Shown: positions 14,597 to 26,229 of the stretch, piece after piece
How the letters are laid out: every line of letters starts with the position of its first letter
Numbering within the stretch: the stretch's first letter is position 1
Source of the DNA: Sanguibacter suaedae
Lineage (GTDB): Bacteria > Actinomycetota > Actinomycetes > Actinomycetales > Cellulomonadaceae
Reading direction: 5' to 3'
DNA: 64,000 nucleotides
Assembly: GCF_016342785.1 (NCBI RefSeq)
Contig: NZ_JAEINH010000008.1
Span: 1 to 64,000 of the forward strand
The notes under the pieces: generated by a model
What the model was told of the DNA's origin: nothing
Database searches by the model: none
What the model saw: only the letters and a program-made list of their open reading frames with translations
Position numbers and translations under genes: made by a program

Positions 14597-14683
14597 CGAC
14601 ATCCCTTCGCTAGTACGAGCTAGATCAGGTTCGACGGGTGTGCTCTCAGCCCTGCGCCCGATGGCGCACGGCACCCCGTGTCG
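14597..14683 (-). promoter_or_regulatory. TPP (THI-box) riboswitch controlling thiD
   Basis: The - strand holds the conserved TPP aptamer blocks in order: GGGGTGC, GGCTGAGA, ACCC, GAACCTGAT, GCG and AAGGGA. A closing helix P1 pairs CGACA (5') with TGTCG (3'). The aptamer ends only 4 bases before the thiD ATG, so the ribosome site must lie inside or against it. Control is therefore likely at translation initiation. Confidence 0.95.
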
Positions 14684-14689
14684 TGGACG

Positions 14690-14695
14690 ACCCTA
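14690..14695 (-). promoter_or_regulatory. -10 box before the TPP riboswitch
   Basis: TAGGGT lies six bases before the first pairing base of riboswitch helix P1, a distance that would start the RNA at the aptamer. It sits in the short gap after pheT, so thiD need not depend on pheST read-through. No good -35 is visible. Confidence 0.45.
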
Positions 14696-14702
14696 CAGGC
14701 GG

Positions 14703-17281
14703 TCAGCTGCGCAGGGTGGCCCCCGTCCGGCGCTGAGCCTCCGCGACCGCGTCCGCACGGACGCGGGCCGCGTCCTCGCCCGTGAGCGTGCGGTCCCGGC
14801 CGCGAAGGCGGAGGGAGAACGCCAAGGACTTCATGCCGTCCCCGAGCTGCTCGCCCGTGAACACGTCGAAGAGGCTCAGCTCCTCGAGGAGGTCCCCGGC
14901 CCCGTCCCGCACCGCGGCGAACACGTCCTCGGCGGGAACCGCCGCGTCGACCACGAGCGCGATGTCCTCCTTGGCCAGCGGGAAGGTCGAGACCGGGACG
15001 GCCTGACGCGGCCCGCCGGGCGCCGCCCCGAGCAGCACGTCGAGGTCGACCTCGAAGGCGACTGTCCGCGCCGGCAGGGAGAGCGACTCGACGACCTTCG
15101 GGTGGAGCTCGCCGGCGTGCCCGACGAGCGTGCCGTCCACCAGGGTCAGGCGAGCGCAGCGCCCGGGGTGCCACGGAGCGGTGTCCGCATCGCGCTCGAC
15201 GACGATCTCCGCGCCGGTGCGGTCCGCCACGAGACGGGCCGCCGCGAGGGCGTCCGTCCAGTCGGCGTCCCTGGCGGGTCCCCACCACCCGGCACGGTCC
15301 CGCTGACCGGCGAGCACCCCGGCGACGCGCCGAGGCTGGTGCGGGACGGCGGCGCGCAGCGCCTCGAGGTCCTCGTCCGACGGACGTGCGCCCCCGGGGA
15401 GGAGCGGCGCGGGCGCGGTGCCGGGCACGGGCAGGGTGACCAGACCGATCTCGAACAGCGCGAGGTCCGCGTGACCGCGAGCGACGTTGCGGCGTGCCGT
15501 GTCGAGCAGCGTGACGAGGAGCGTCGTGCGCATCTGCCCGCGCTCCGCGGACATCGGGTTGCGCAGGACGAGACCGTGGCGTCGCGCGTCGTCCGCAGGG
15601 AGGCCGAGGGCGTCGTGCTGGTCGCTGCCCACGAACGGGTAGCTCAGGGTCTCGACGAGACCGTCCTCGGCGAGGGCGCGCGCGACGGACCGACGGACCA
15701 CCTGGGCGGCGGTGAGCCCGCGCCCGGCAGGAGCTGCCGGGAGGACCGACGGGATCGCGTCGTACCCGACGATCCGTGCCACCTCCTCGACGAGGTCCGC
15801 CGACCCGGTGAGGTCAGGGCGCCAGGACGGCGGCACCACCCGGACGGCGCCGGGCTCCGCGTCGAGGACCTCGCAGCCCACCTCCCGGAGCACGGACACG
15901 ACACGGTCCGCCGGGTAGGGCACTCCCACGAGCCGCTCCGGCTCGGACAGCGAGAACCGGATCTCCACCGGCGCGGGGACGGCGTCGAGGTCGCTCACAG
16001 CCTCGTCGGTCGTGCCGCCCCCGAGCTCGACGAGCAGCTCGACGACGCGCTGGGCGGCGACGCCCGCGAGCCGCGGGTCGACCCCCCGCTCGAAGCGCTT
16101 GGCCGCCTCGCTCGGGAGCTTGTGCCGACGCGCCGTCCGTGCCACGGACACCGCGTCGAAGTGCGCGGCCTCGACGAGGACGTCGGTGGTCGACGGGACG
16201 ACCTCGGTCTCCGCACCCCCCATCACTCCCGCGAGCCCGAGGATCCTGCTCCCCCGGGCGCCGTCGGGGCTGTCGGTGATGAGGAGGTCCTCCGGGTCGA
16301 GCGACCTGTCCTGGCCGTCGAGCGTCGTCAGACGCTCGCCCGGTGCCGCACGGCGCACGACGACCGGTGCGGCGAGGGTCGCCAGGTCGTAGGCGTGCAG
16401 CGGCTGCCCCAGGTCGAGCATGACGTAGTTGGTGACGTCCACGGGCAGGGAGACCGGACGCATCCCCGCCTGCGTGAGCCGCCGCTGCATCCACGCCGGC
16501 GAGGCCGCGGACGCGTCGATGCCGCGGACGATGCGGGTGACGAAGCGGTCACACCCCGGTCGGCCGTGCACGGGCGTGGCATCGTCGACCTCCACGACGA
16601 ACCCCGAGGCGGTCGGCGCGGGAACCGACCCGGTGTCGAGCCCTCGGTCGGTGAAGACCGCGCCCGTGGAGTGGGCGTACTCCCGCGCGACACCGCGGAC
16701 GGAGAAGCAGTACCCGCGGTCCGGGGTGACGTTGATCTCGAGGACCTCCTCGCCCAGCCCCAGGAGGGCGAGGGCGTCGGCCCCCGGCGTCGTGTCGTGA
16801 CCGAGCGCCTCGGAGTAGCCGAGTCGCTCGAGGACGATGATGCCGTCGTGGTCGTCGCCGAGCCCGAGCTCGCTCTGCGAGCAGATCATGCCGTCGGAGA
16901 CGTGACCGTAGGTCTTGCGCGAGGCGATCGCGAACGGTCCGGGCAGGACCGCCCCGGGCAGCGCGACGACGACCCGGTCACCGACCCCGAAGTTGTGGGC
17001 CCCGCACACGATGCCCCGCGGGACGGTGGGCGATCCCGCCTCGTCGAGGGTGTTGTGCGACCCGACGTCCACCTGGCACCAGTTGATCACCTTGCCGTTC
17101 TTCTGCGGCTCGGCGACGAGGGAGACGACCTCCCCGGCCACCAGTGGACCGGTGACGCCGGCACCGTGCACGGCCTCCTCCTCGAGGCCGACCCTCACGA
17201 GGTCGGCCGCGAGGCGCTCCGCGGTGAGGTCCGACGGGATCTCGACGTGCTCGCCGAGCCAGCCCAGGACGATGTTCGGCA

Positions 17282-17282
<1 letters not shown>
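14703..17282 (-). CDS. pheT: Phenylalanyl-tRNA synthetase beta subunit
   Basis: Beta chain of the alpha2-beta2 enzyme that charges tRNA-Phe. The 859 residues span the usual domains: an N-terminal EMAP/tRNA-binding-like region with GVGDRVVVALPGAVLPG, the B3/B4 editing domain, B5, a catalytic-like domain, and the C-terminal ferredoxin-like anticodon-binding domain ending EAQRRTGATLRS. The ATG overlaps the pheS stop by one base (TGATG), so the two chains are translationally coupled. Confidence 0.96.
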
Positions 17283-19787
<2,505 letters not shown>

Positions 19788-19794
19788 CGTTCTC

Positions 19795-20628
19795 CTAGCG
19801 TTGTGCGCGCGAGCTGGCGTAGAGGCAGACCGTCGCCGCCGTGGCCACGTTGAGCGACTCGGCGAGGCCTCGTAGGGGGACGCGCACGACGTGGTCGGCG
19901 CGCGCACGGTCGACGTCCGGCAGGCCCCACGCCTCGTTGCCGAACACCCAGGCGGTCGGCGCAGCGAGGTCCGGGCTGCCCTCGGGGCCGGTGCCTGCGA
20001 CGTCGAGGAGGTCGTCCAGGTCCGCCGTCCCGGTGCCGTCCGCCGCGAGCACCTGGATCCCCGCCGAGCGGAGTGCCACCTCCGCCTCCTCCAACGTCAC
20101 TCCCGCCACGACGGGCAGGTGGAACAGGGACCCGACCGTCGACCGGACGAGCTTCGGGTTGTGCAGGTCGACGCTCTGGCCGGCGAGCACCACGAGGTCC
20201 GCGCCGGCGGCGTCCGCGGCGCGGACGATGGTGCCCGCGTTGCCGGGGTCGCGCACCGTGGCGAGCACGGCGACGAGAGACGCTCCTTGCCGCAGCGCCT
20301 GTCCGAGGGCGGCGGGACCGGCGGGGGCCGTGGTGGCGACGGCGAGGATGCCCTGGGCGTCGGCGCTCATCGCGTCGAGGACCTCCGGCGTCCCGGTGTG
20401 GACACGGATCGGGTGGTTCCCCGCTTCGTGGAGGATCTCCTCGTAGCGGGACGCGGCGACCGGGGTGACGTAGAGGTCCACGACACGCGCGGGGGCGTGC
20501 CGCACCACCTCGCGGACCCCCTGGGGGCCCTCGACGAGGAACGTCCCGGTGCGGGAACGCGCAGGACGCCCGGCCAACGACCGCACCGACTTCACCCGCT
20601 CGCTGCGGGGGCTGGTCAGGTCAGTCAT
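19795..20628 (-). CDS. SPOUT (TrmH/SpoU-family) rRNA methyltransferase
   Basis: RNA 2'-O-methyltransferase of 277 residues with the deep trefoil-knot motifs. These are the VRDPGNAGTIVRAADAAGAD block, the WVFGNEAWGLPD block and the C-terminal VPLRGLAESLNVATAATV block. The N-terminal substrate-binding domain includes FLVEGPQGVREV. The position right after rplT is conserved in actinomycetes, where the gene is annotated tsnR-like; a 23S rRNA target is likely but unproven. The ATG is chosen for an AGGA site nine bases upstream; an upstream start would add 18 residues. Confidence 0.92.
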   Translation of the reverse strand: MTDLTSPRSERVKSVRSLAGRPARSRTGTFLVEGPQGVREVVRHAPARVVDLYVTPVAASRYEEILHEAGNHPIRVHTGTPEVLDAMSADAQGILAVATTAPAGPAALGQALRQGASLVAVLATVRDPGNAGTIVRAADAAGADLVVLAGQSVDLHNPKLVRSTVGSLFHLPVVAGVTLEEAEVALRSAGIQVLAADGTGTADLDDLLDVAGTGPEGSPDLAAPTAWVFGNEAWGLPDVDRARADHVVRVPLRGLAESLNVATAATVCLYASSRAQR

Positions 20629-20709
20629 GGTCCGGGCGTCCTGTGGGTACGTGTCCTGAGGTCGGACGGGGTCGGTGCGCACGGGGTGCGCACCTCGGCC
20701 GCGACTTGA

Positions 20710-21096
20710 TCAGGCCGCGTCCCGGGGAGCGTTGACGTCCGCGGGGAGTGCTTCCTTCGCGACCTTGACGAGCGCGTTGAACGCGACGACGTCGCTCACC
20801 GCGAGCTCGGCGAGCACGCGACGGTCGACCTCGACACCCGCGGCCTTGAGGCCCTGGATGAAGCGGTTGTAGGTGAGGCCCTCGGCGCGCGCCGCGGCGT
20901 TGATGCGCTGGATCCACAGCTTGCGGAAGTCGCCCTTGCGCGCCTTGCGGTCGCGGTACGCGTAGACGAGGGAGTGGGTGACCTGCTCCTTCGCCTTACG
21001 GTAGAGGCGCGAGCGCTGGCCGCGGTAACCGCTGGCGCGCTCGAGAGTTGTACGACGCTTCTTCTGGGCGTTGACCGCCCGCTTCACGCGTGCCAC
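20710..21096 (-). CDS. rplT: Ribosomal protein bL20
   Basis: Large-subunit protein needed early in 50S assembly; in some bacteria it represses its own operon. The 128 residues include the basic N-terminal [20 protein letters not shown] and [17 protein letters not shown] helices and the globular C-terminal RRVLAELAV region. The start is GTG with the ribosome site GGAG and spacer CATCAC. The same 10-base stretch precedes infC. It is the third gene of infC-rpmI-rplT. Confidence 0.97.
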   Translation of the reverse strand: MARVKRAVNAQKKRRTTLERASGYRGQRSRLYRKAKEQVTHSLVYAYRDRKARKGDFRKLWIQRINAAARAEGLTYNRFIQGLKAAGVEVDRRVLAELAVSDVVAFNALVKVAKEALPADVNAPRDAA

Positions 21097-21164
21097 GTGA
21101 TGCTCCTTGCAGTTCGGGTCCGGATGTGCGTTCGGTCAGCGAGGGGTCGCCCCGCCGTGCCGGG

Positions 21165-21359
21165 TCACTTTCCGAGCAGCTTCTTGATCTTCTTGACGTC
21201 GGCGGCGCTGACGACCTGGTCGACGGACAGTCGGCGGGTCCGCTTGCTCGACTTGTGCTCGAGCAGGTGGCGCTTGTTGGCCTGCTCGCGCATGACCTTC
21301 CCGCTGCCGGTGATGCGGAACCGCTTCTTGGCGCCGGAGTGCGTCTTGTTCTTCGGCAT
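21165..21359 (-). CDS. rpmI: Ribosomal protein bL35
   Basis: Small basic 50S protein of 64 residues beginning [20 protein letters not shown], the standard bL35 start. A GGAG ribosome site lies about 10 bases upstream. Upstream in-frame codons give a non-conserved extension and are rejected. It lies between infC and rplT with gaps of 112 and 68 bases. Confidence 0.97.
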   Translation of the reverse strand: MPKNKTHSGAKKRFRITGSGKVMREQANKRHLLEHKSSKRTRRLSVDQVVSAADVKKIKKLLGK

Positions 21360-21471
21360 GGCTGCCGTGTCTCCTCGGGTCTGGTCGTGCGCCACGTTCA
21401 GCGCACGACGTGTTCGGGCTGGAGCCGGTGGACTCCAGCACGGTAGGTCAAGGACCTAGCCAGGTGGTCTG

Positions 21472-22437
21472 TTACTCGGACTTCTTCGGCGCCGGTCGGG
21501 CTCCGGGCTTGGCCGGGGGCCGCGGGGTGGCGCTCGGCTTCGCCGTGGGCCTCGGGGTCGCGGCCGGCCGCGGGGCGGGCTGCTCCGTCGGCGCGGGCTT
21601 CGAGGCCGCAGCGGGCTTCGACGCAGCCTTGACCGCCGGCTTCACGGCAGGTGCTGCCGCTGGTTCCGCGGGTGCCTCGGTGACCGTCTGCTGCTCGACC
21701 GGGGAGGTCTCGGCGACGGGCGCGGCTTCCTCGGGCTCAGGCGTTGCGGCGGGTGCCGACTCCTGGGGCTCGGGTGTCGCAGCGGGCGTGGTCACGGCCT
21801 CGTCGCGGACAGCCTCGTCGACCTGGGGGTCCACGGTCTCGTCGGTGTCGGGGGCGGGACGCTCCCGTGCCGGCTTCGAGGGCTGCGACTCCTGGGCCTT
21901 GCGGCGCTGCTCGTTCTTGGCGTCGACCTTCTTCTTGGTCGGGCCGAGCACCATGATCATGTTTCGCCCGTCCTGCTTGGGCGAGCTCTCGATGAAGCCG
22001 AGCTCTGCGACGTCCTCGGCGAGACGCTGCAGGAGTCGGATGCCCATCTCGGGGCGCGACTGCTCACGCCCACGGAACATGATCATGACCTTGACCTTGT
22101 CGCCCGCGCTGAGGAAGCGCTCGACGTGGCCCTTCTTGGTGCCGTAGTCGTGCGGGTCGATCTTCAGGCGGAAACGAATCTCCTTGAGGACCGTGTTCGC
22201 CTGGTTCCGGCGAGCCTCACGGGCCTTCATGTCGGACTCGTACTTGAACTTCCCGTAGTCCATGAGCTTGCAGACGGGGGGACGTGCGTCGGGCGCGACC
22301 TCCACGAGGTCCAGGTCCGCGTCCTGGGCAAGGCTCAGGGCGACCTCAATGCGGACGACGCCGACCTGCTCCCCACCTGGGCCGACGAGCCGGACCTCGG
22401 GGACGCGGATCCGATCGTTGATGCGAGGCTCGCTGAT
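21472..22437 (-). CDS. infC: Translation initiation factor IF-3, AUC start, long C-terminal tail
   Basis: IF-3 binds the 30S subunit and checks the start codon. Residues 1-170 cover the N- and C-domains ([18 protein letters not shown] near the start; [13 protein letters not shown] near 118-130). The start is placed at an ATC codon. A GGAG site with a six-base spacer lies directly before it, conserved homology begins there, and infC genes commonly use rare start codons so that IF-3 represses its own synthesis. An in-frame ATG 39 bases upstream has no good ribosome site. Residues 171-321 are an acidic, then Ala/Pro/Lys-rich tail with repeats such as AATPEP, so the protein is nearly twice the usual length. 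Confidence 0.93.
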   Translation of the reverse strand: MSEPRINDRIRVPEVRLVGPGGEQVGVVRIEVALSLAQDADLDLVEVAPDARPPVCKLMDYGKFKYESDMKAREARRNQANTVLKEIRFRLKIDPHDYGTKKGHVERFLSAGDKVKVMIMFRGREQSRPEMGIRLLQRLAEDVAELGFIESSPKQDGRNMIMVLGPTKKKVDAKNEQRRKAQESQPSKPARERPAPDTDETVDPQVDEAVRDEAVTTPAATPEPQESAPAATPEPEEAAPVAETSPVEQQTVTEAPAEPAAAPAVKPAVKAASKPAAASKPAPTEQPAPRPAATPRPTAKPSATPRPPAKPGARPAPKKSE

Positions 22438-22734
22438 GTGATGCTCCTTGTGACTCGTGGGTGGTCCGTCAGACATGGGAAAGGCCCCCAGCCTGAGCAC
22501 AGGAGGAGGGCCTTCACGTCCGACGGTCACGAGCGGGGGCGCATCGACGCCCACCGTGCACGACACGAGCCTCGGGGCACGCCGGTGCCCCACGACTCAC
22601 GGACCGGGACCCGGACTCTGCTGCCGTCCGAGGACGGGCGGTCGAGACTCGGGTGGGAAGAGCTCCACTTGTGCACCGTCGTTCCGTCACGACCCGGGGT
22701 GCCGGGCATGCGAGAGCGACGATCGGTCGAGGAC
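22438..22734 (-). promoter_or_regulatory. Long 5' leader of the infC-rpmI-rplT operon
   Basis: A candidate -10 TAGTCT at 22735-22740 would give about 290 bases of untranslated RNA before the ATC start of infC. No protein-coding frame was recognised. Several hairpins are visible, including GGGCAC-cggc-GTGCCC near 22576-22592. Another pairs AAGGCCC with GGGGCCTT around 22480-22518, shortly before infC. A leader with this much structure in front of ribosomal protein genes is a good candidate for L20 or IF-3 feedback. Confidence 0.5.
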
Positions 22735-22740
22735 AGACTA
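22735..22740 (-). promoter_or_regulatory. -10 box of the infC operon
   Basis: TAGTCT on the - strand, near AT-richer DNA that also holds the divergent furA promoter. A clear -35 at 17 bases was not found. It is placed by position and hexamer only. Confidence 0.35.
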
Positions 22741-22824
22741 GCACGGGCCCGTCCGCAATCACACGCCCCGCCTCTCGGGTCCGGCGCCACCAGCCAGCAC
22801 CCGCACCCTGGATCGAATCACTCC

Positions 22825-22839
22825 TTGGAACGATTCCAA
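22825..22839 (+). promoter_or_regulatory. Fur-family operator, also the -35 of furA-katA
   Basis: TTGGAA-CGA-TTCCAA is a perfect inverted repeat. Its left arm fits a -35 (TTGxxA), and 17 bases later comes TTCACT as a weak -10, then six bases and the ATG. A regulator bound here would block the promoter. The regulator gene itself is immediately downstream, so autoregulation with derepression by peroxide is likely. Confidence 0.7.
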
Positions 22840-22859
22840 ATATGTGCTTCACTGCTGCC

Positions 22860-23360
22860 ATGCCCACCCCGTCGACCGACACCGTGCTCCGTGAGCACGG
22901 CCTGCGCGTCACCGCCATCCGGCTGGCGGTGCTCGGCGCCGTCGAGCGCACCCCGCACGCCGACGCGGACGCGATCCGCACGCTCGTGAGGGAGACGCTC
23001 GGGACAGCCTCGGTGCAGGCCGTCTACGACGGTCTCGCCGCGCTCACCGGCGCAGGCCTCCTGCGGCGCATCGAACCAGCAGGACACCCGGCGCGCTACG
23101 AGCGGAGGGTCGGCGACAACCACCACCACGTGGTGTGCCGGGACTGCGGCGCCCTCGACGACGTCGACTGCCCCGTCGGGCACGCACCCTGCCTCGCCCC
23201 ACCGTCGGACCACGGATTCACCATCGACGAGGCCGAGGTGACCTTCTGGGGGCTGTGCCCCCGATGCCGGAGCACCCGGACGCCGTCCGGCACCACGACC
23301 ACCAGCACCAGCACCAGCACCAGCACCAGCACCACGTCACACCGAGGAGAACACCCATGA
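22860..23360 (+). CDS. furA: Fur-family peroxide-sensing regulator
   Basis: Metal-dependent repressor of 166 residues. The winged-helix part contains [19 protein letters not shown] and [14 protein letters not shown]. The metal region has [10 protein letters not shown] and a second pair CPRC, giving the two CxxC zinc site. Location before a catalase gene, as in actinobacterial furA-kat pairs, supports a peroxide sensor. The last 25 residues are a Thr/Ser repeat encoded by tandem six-base units and are not part of the fold. The ATGA junction overlaps katA by 4 bases. Confidence 0.92.
   Translation: MPTPSTDTVLREHGLRVTAIRLAVLGAVERTPHADADAIRTLVRETLGTASVQAVYDGLAALTGAGLLRRIEPAGHPARYERRVGDNHHHVVCRDCGALDDVDCPVGHAPCLAPPSDHGFTIDEAEVTFWGLCPRCRSTRTPSGTTTTSTSTSTSTSTTSHRGEHP
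23301..23333 (+). repeat. Six-base tandem repeat (accagc) in the furA 3' end
   Basis: Five exact copies of accagc plus a partial unit. In the furA frame they encode alternating Thr and Ser; in the frame shared with katA they would read His-Gln repeats. Units of six keep the frame, so copy-number change would alter only tail length and the distance to the katA ribosome site. Confidence 0.9.
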
Positions 23361-24853
23361 CAGAACGCCCCGCGACCACCACCCAGACGGGAACCCCCGT
23401 CGCCAGCGACGCGCACTCGCTGACGACCGGGCAGGACGGCGTCACCGCGCTCCACGACCGCTACCTCGTCGAGAAGCTCGCGCAGTTCAACCGCGAGCGC
23501 GTCCCCGAGCGCGTCGTCCACGCCAAGGGTGGCGGGGCGTTCGGCACGTTCGAGGTCACCGAGGACGTCTCGCGCTACACGCGAGCAGCGGTCTTCCAGC
23601 CCGGCGCCACGACCGAGACCCTGCAGCGCTTCTCGAGCGTCGCGGGCGAGATGGGCAGCCCCGACACGTGGCGGGACGTCCGCGGGTTCTCCGTGAAGTT
23701 CTACACGTCCGAGGGCAACTACGACATCGTCGGGAACAACACCCCGGTGTTCTTCATCCGCGACGGCATCAAGTTCCCGGACTTCATCCACTCCCAGAAG
23801 CGCCTTCCCGGCTCCGGCCTGCGCGACGCCGACATGCAGTGGGACTTCTGGACCCTCTCCCCCGAGTCGGCCCACCAGGTCACCTACCTCATGGGTGACC
23901 GCGGCCTCCCCACGTCCTGGCGCGAGATGCCCGGGTACGGGTCGCACACGTACCAGTGGATCAACGCCGAGGGCGAGCGCTTCTGGGTCAAGTACCACTT
24001 CAAGTCCCTCCGGGGGAACAGCGAGATGACCGGGTCCGCGGCGGAGGCCATCGCCGGGGCCGACGCCGACCACTACCGTCGCGACCTGTACGAGGCCATC
24101 GCCGAGGGCGACTTCCCCGCGTGGGACCTCTACGTCCAGGTCATGCCCTACGAGGACGCGAAGACCTACCGCTTCAACCCGTTCGACCTCACCAAGGTCT
24201 GGCCGCACGCCGACTACCCGCTCATCAAGGTCGGCACGCACACCCTCAACCGGAACCCCGAGAACTTCTTCGCCGAGATCGAGCAGGCGGCCTTCTCCCC
24301 CGCGAACCTCGTCCCCGGCATCGACGCGAGCCCGGACAAGATGCTCATGGCCCGCATCTTCTCCTACCCGGACGCCCAGCGGTACCGCGTGGGGACCAAC
24401 TACAACCAGCTCCCCGTCAACGCCCCCAAGGCAGCCGTCCACAACTACTCCCAGGACGGCTCGCAGCGCCACCACTTCAACCCGTCGACGGCTCCCGTCT
24501 ACGCACCCAACTCCTTCGGCGGGCCCGCCGCGGACCCCGCCCTCGCGGGCGAGGGCGGCTGGGAGACGGACGGCGAGCTCGTGCGGGCCGCCGCGACGCT
24601 CCGCTCCGACGACTCCGACTTCGGCCAGGCCGGCACGCTCTACCGGGACGTGTACGACGACGCCGCGAAGGCACGGTTCCTCGAGACCGTCACCGGCGCC
24701 GTCGGTGGCGTGACCTCGCTCGAGATCCGCGAGCGCGCGATCTGGTACTGGACCCAGGTCGACGCCGACCTCGGCGCGAGGCTCCGGGCCAACCTCGAGG
24801 CGCCCGGCGAGAGCGCCGACGCCGCGGCGGAGTACGTCGGCGTCGCCGACTGA
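23357..24853 (+). CDS. katA: Monofunctional heme catalase
   Basis: Converts hydrogen peroxide to water and oxygen. The 498-residue small-subunit catalase has the distal histidine in [13 protein letters not shown] (His55) and the distal asparagine in [14 protein letters not shown]. The proximal heme tyrosine lies in [14 protein letters not shown]. An ACCGAGGAGA ribosome site precedes the ATG, which overlaps the furA stop. No signal peptide is visible. It is followed by a 15-base-pair hairpin terminator. Induction by peroxide through FurA is expected. Confidence 0.96.
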   Translation: MTERPATTTQTGTPVASDAHSLTTGQDGVTALHDRYLVEKLAQFNRERVPERVVHAKGGGAFGTFEVTEDVSRYTRAAVFQPGATTETLQRFSSVAGEMGSPDTWRDVRGFSVKFYTSEGNYDIVGNNTPVFFIRDGIKFPDFIHSQKRLPGSGLRDADMQWDFWTLSPESAHQVTYLMGDRGLPTSWREMPGYGSHTYQWINAEGERFWVKYHFKSLRGNSEMTGSAAEAIAGADADHYRRDLYEAIAEGDFPAWDLYVQVMPYEDAKTYRFNPFDLTKVWPHADYPLIKVGTHTLNRNPENFFAEIEQAAFSPANLVPGIDASPDKMLMARIFSYPDAQRYRVGTNYNQLPVNAPKAAVHNYSQDGSQRHHFNPSTAPVYAPNSFGGPAADPALAGEGGWETDGELVRAAATLRSDDSDFGQAGTLYRDVYDDAAKARFLETVTGAVGGVTSLEIRERAIWYWTQVDADLGARLRANLEAPGESADAAAEYVGVAD

Positions 24854-24875
24854 CCGACCCTTCCACCGAGCCCTC

Positions 24876-24912
24876 GGCGACCCTCCGCACCTCCCCGGTG
24901 CGGAGGGTCGCC
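24876..24912 (+). terminator. Hairpin terminator after katA
   Basis: Two exact 15-base arms, GGCGACCCTCCGCAC and its complement, with a 7-base loop, start 22 bases after the katA stop. The following bases are not T-rich. It separates katA from the next promoter. Confidence 0.8.
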
Positions 24913-24943
24913 GTGGGTGCTCCGACTTTGTGACAATAGGCGC

Positions 24944-25318
24944 ATGACCGTTGACCCGAGCACCGACGCCACCCCCACCGATCCCTCGGCCTCCCAGGCC
25001 GTCCGGGACATCGCCGACGTCGCGGCGGTCGAGGTCATCACGACCGCCGCCGTGCACCTCATGAGCGCCGCGGCCGTCAAGTGCGGGCTCGCCGACGAGC
25101 CCGGGGCGGCGGACCACCTCGATCTCGACGAGGCACGCAAGCTCATCACCGCCCTCGCCGCGCTCGTCACCACCGCGGCACCCGACATCGGCAACCAGCA
25201 CGCGCGGTCCCTCCGCGACGGGCTGCGCTCGCTGCAGCTCGCCTTCCGCGAGGCCTCCCTCTACCCGGACGCTCCCGGTGAGGGACCGGGCGAGAAGTTC
25301 ACCGGGGCCGTCAGTTGA
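24944..25318 (+). CDS. DUF1844 family protein
   Basis: A 124-residue protein with a variable Thr/Pro-rich start and a helical core (ASQAVRDIADVAAVEVITTA, MSAAAVKCGLAD, DEARKLITALAAL). These match DUF1844, which in actinomycetes usually sits beside infC. Its biochemical role is unknown. A GACAAT box with six bases before the ATG suggests a leaderless transcript. It ends in a TTGA overlap with the next gene, so it heads a three-gene unit with a membrane protein and a protease. Confidence 0.85.
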   Translation: MTVDPSTDATPTDPSASQAVRDIADVAAVEVITTAAVHLMSAAAVKCGLADEPGAADHLDLDEARKLITALAALVTTAAPDIGNQHARSLRDGLRSLQLAFREASLYPDAPGEGPGEKFTGAVS

Positions 25319-26229
25319 CCGAGGCCCCCCGCCAGCCCCGGTCCTGGGTGCCGGAGGACGGGCCGGCGCGCACCGACGGGCCGCCTCCGTCGATCCCTCC
25401 CTCGGCTCCTCCGCCCCCGGCGCGGCACGCCCCGCCGGAGGGCGTCCGGACGGCCGGGCACGAGGCCGCGGGCCGGGTCGCCGACCCGTATCCGGCCGCG
25501 GTGCGTCCGACCTTCGACGTCCCGCTGTCCACCCCGGCGATCCCCCAGTTCACCGACACCGTGTCCGCGCCGACCGGCACGACGACCTCCGGGCCGGACC
25601 ACGGCGCCCAGCACACGGCATCGCCCAGGGGCGTACCGTCCCCCGGCGTCGGGCGTCGGGCACGACGGTCCCGCGGCGAGGGCACCGCCATCGGTGCACT
25701 CGGGTCGGGCGGCACCGGCCGCCGGTCCGGTGGGCTGCCGGTCGTGGTCCTGGGTCTCCTCCTCGTCCTCGCGCTCGGGGCCGGGGCATACCTCGCCGTC
25801 CTGTCGAACAAGTGGAAGGAGCGCAGCGACGAGTGGGAGGCCGAGTCCCGCACGCTCGGGGGCGACGTCGCGGAGCTCACCGCCGACCTCGCAGGGATGA
25901 CGAGCGAGCTCGCGACCGTCCGGGACCAGCTCGCGACCGCGCAGACCCGGATCACCGAGCTCGCCGACGAGAAGGCGCAGGTCGGGGACGACCGCGAGAA
26001 CCAGCGGATCATCGCGGACGACGTGCAGGAGGTCGCACAGACCGCGCTCGACGTCGCGCAGTCCCTCGGTGACTGCTCGACCGCCCAGGGCACGGTCATC
26101 AACCACCTCGCGACACCCGAGACCACCACACCCGAGGAGACGCAGTCCGCCATCGACCAGGCGAACACCGTGTGCACGTCCGCGGTCGACGCGTACAACT
26201 CGCTCCGCGACGACCTGGCGGCACGATGA
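25315..26229 (+). CDS. Proline-rich, single-span membrane protein with coiled coil
   Basis: I do not recognise a family. The 304 residues divide into three parts. Residues 1-138 are a Pro/Gly-rich, probably disordered cytoplasmic region. One transmembrane helix follows at about 140-163 (VVVLGLLLVLALGAGAYLAV). An extracytoplasmic part starts with a heptad-like coiled coil at about 165-225 and ends with two cysteines (GDCST, NTVCTS) that could pair. The TTG start overlaps the DUF1844 stop and the end overlaps the protease start, each by 4 bases. The arrangement suggests a membrane-anchored partner of the protease or of a surface complex. Confidence 0.75.
   Translation: MTEAPRQPRSWVPEDGPARTDGPPPSIPPSAPPPPARHAPPEGVRTAGHEAAGRVADPYPAAVRPTFDVPLSTPAIPQFTDTVSAPTGTTTSGPDHGAQHTASPRGVPSPGVGRRARRSRGEGTAIGALGSGGTGRRSGGLPVVVLGLLLVLALGAGAYLAVLSNKWKERSDEWEAESRTLGGDVAELTADLAGMTSELATVRDQLATAQTRITELADEKAQVGDDRENQRIIADDVQEVAQTALDVAQSLGDCSTAQGTVINHLATPETTTPEETQSAIDQANTVCTSAVDAYNSLRDDLAAR

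Noticed and set aside
22438-22476. ATG at 22476 as the infC start
   Set aside because: It has no good ribosome site and adds non-conserved residues; the ATC has GGAG at proper distance and conserved homology begins there.
23301-23333. CRISPR-like or regulatory repeat array
   Set aside because: Units are only six bases, contiguous, without spacers, and inside the furA reading frame.
23135-23356. N-terminal extension of katA with a His-Gln repeat
   Set aside because: The frame is open, but it lies within furA; the ATG at 23357 has a clear GAGGAG site and fits the normal catalase N-terminus.
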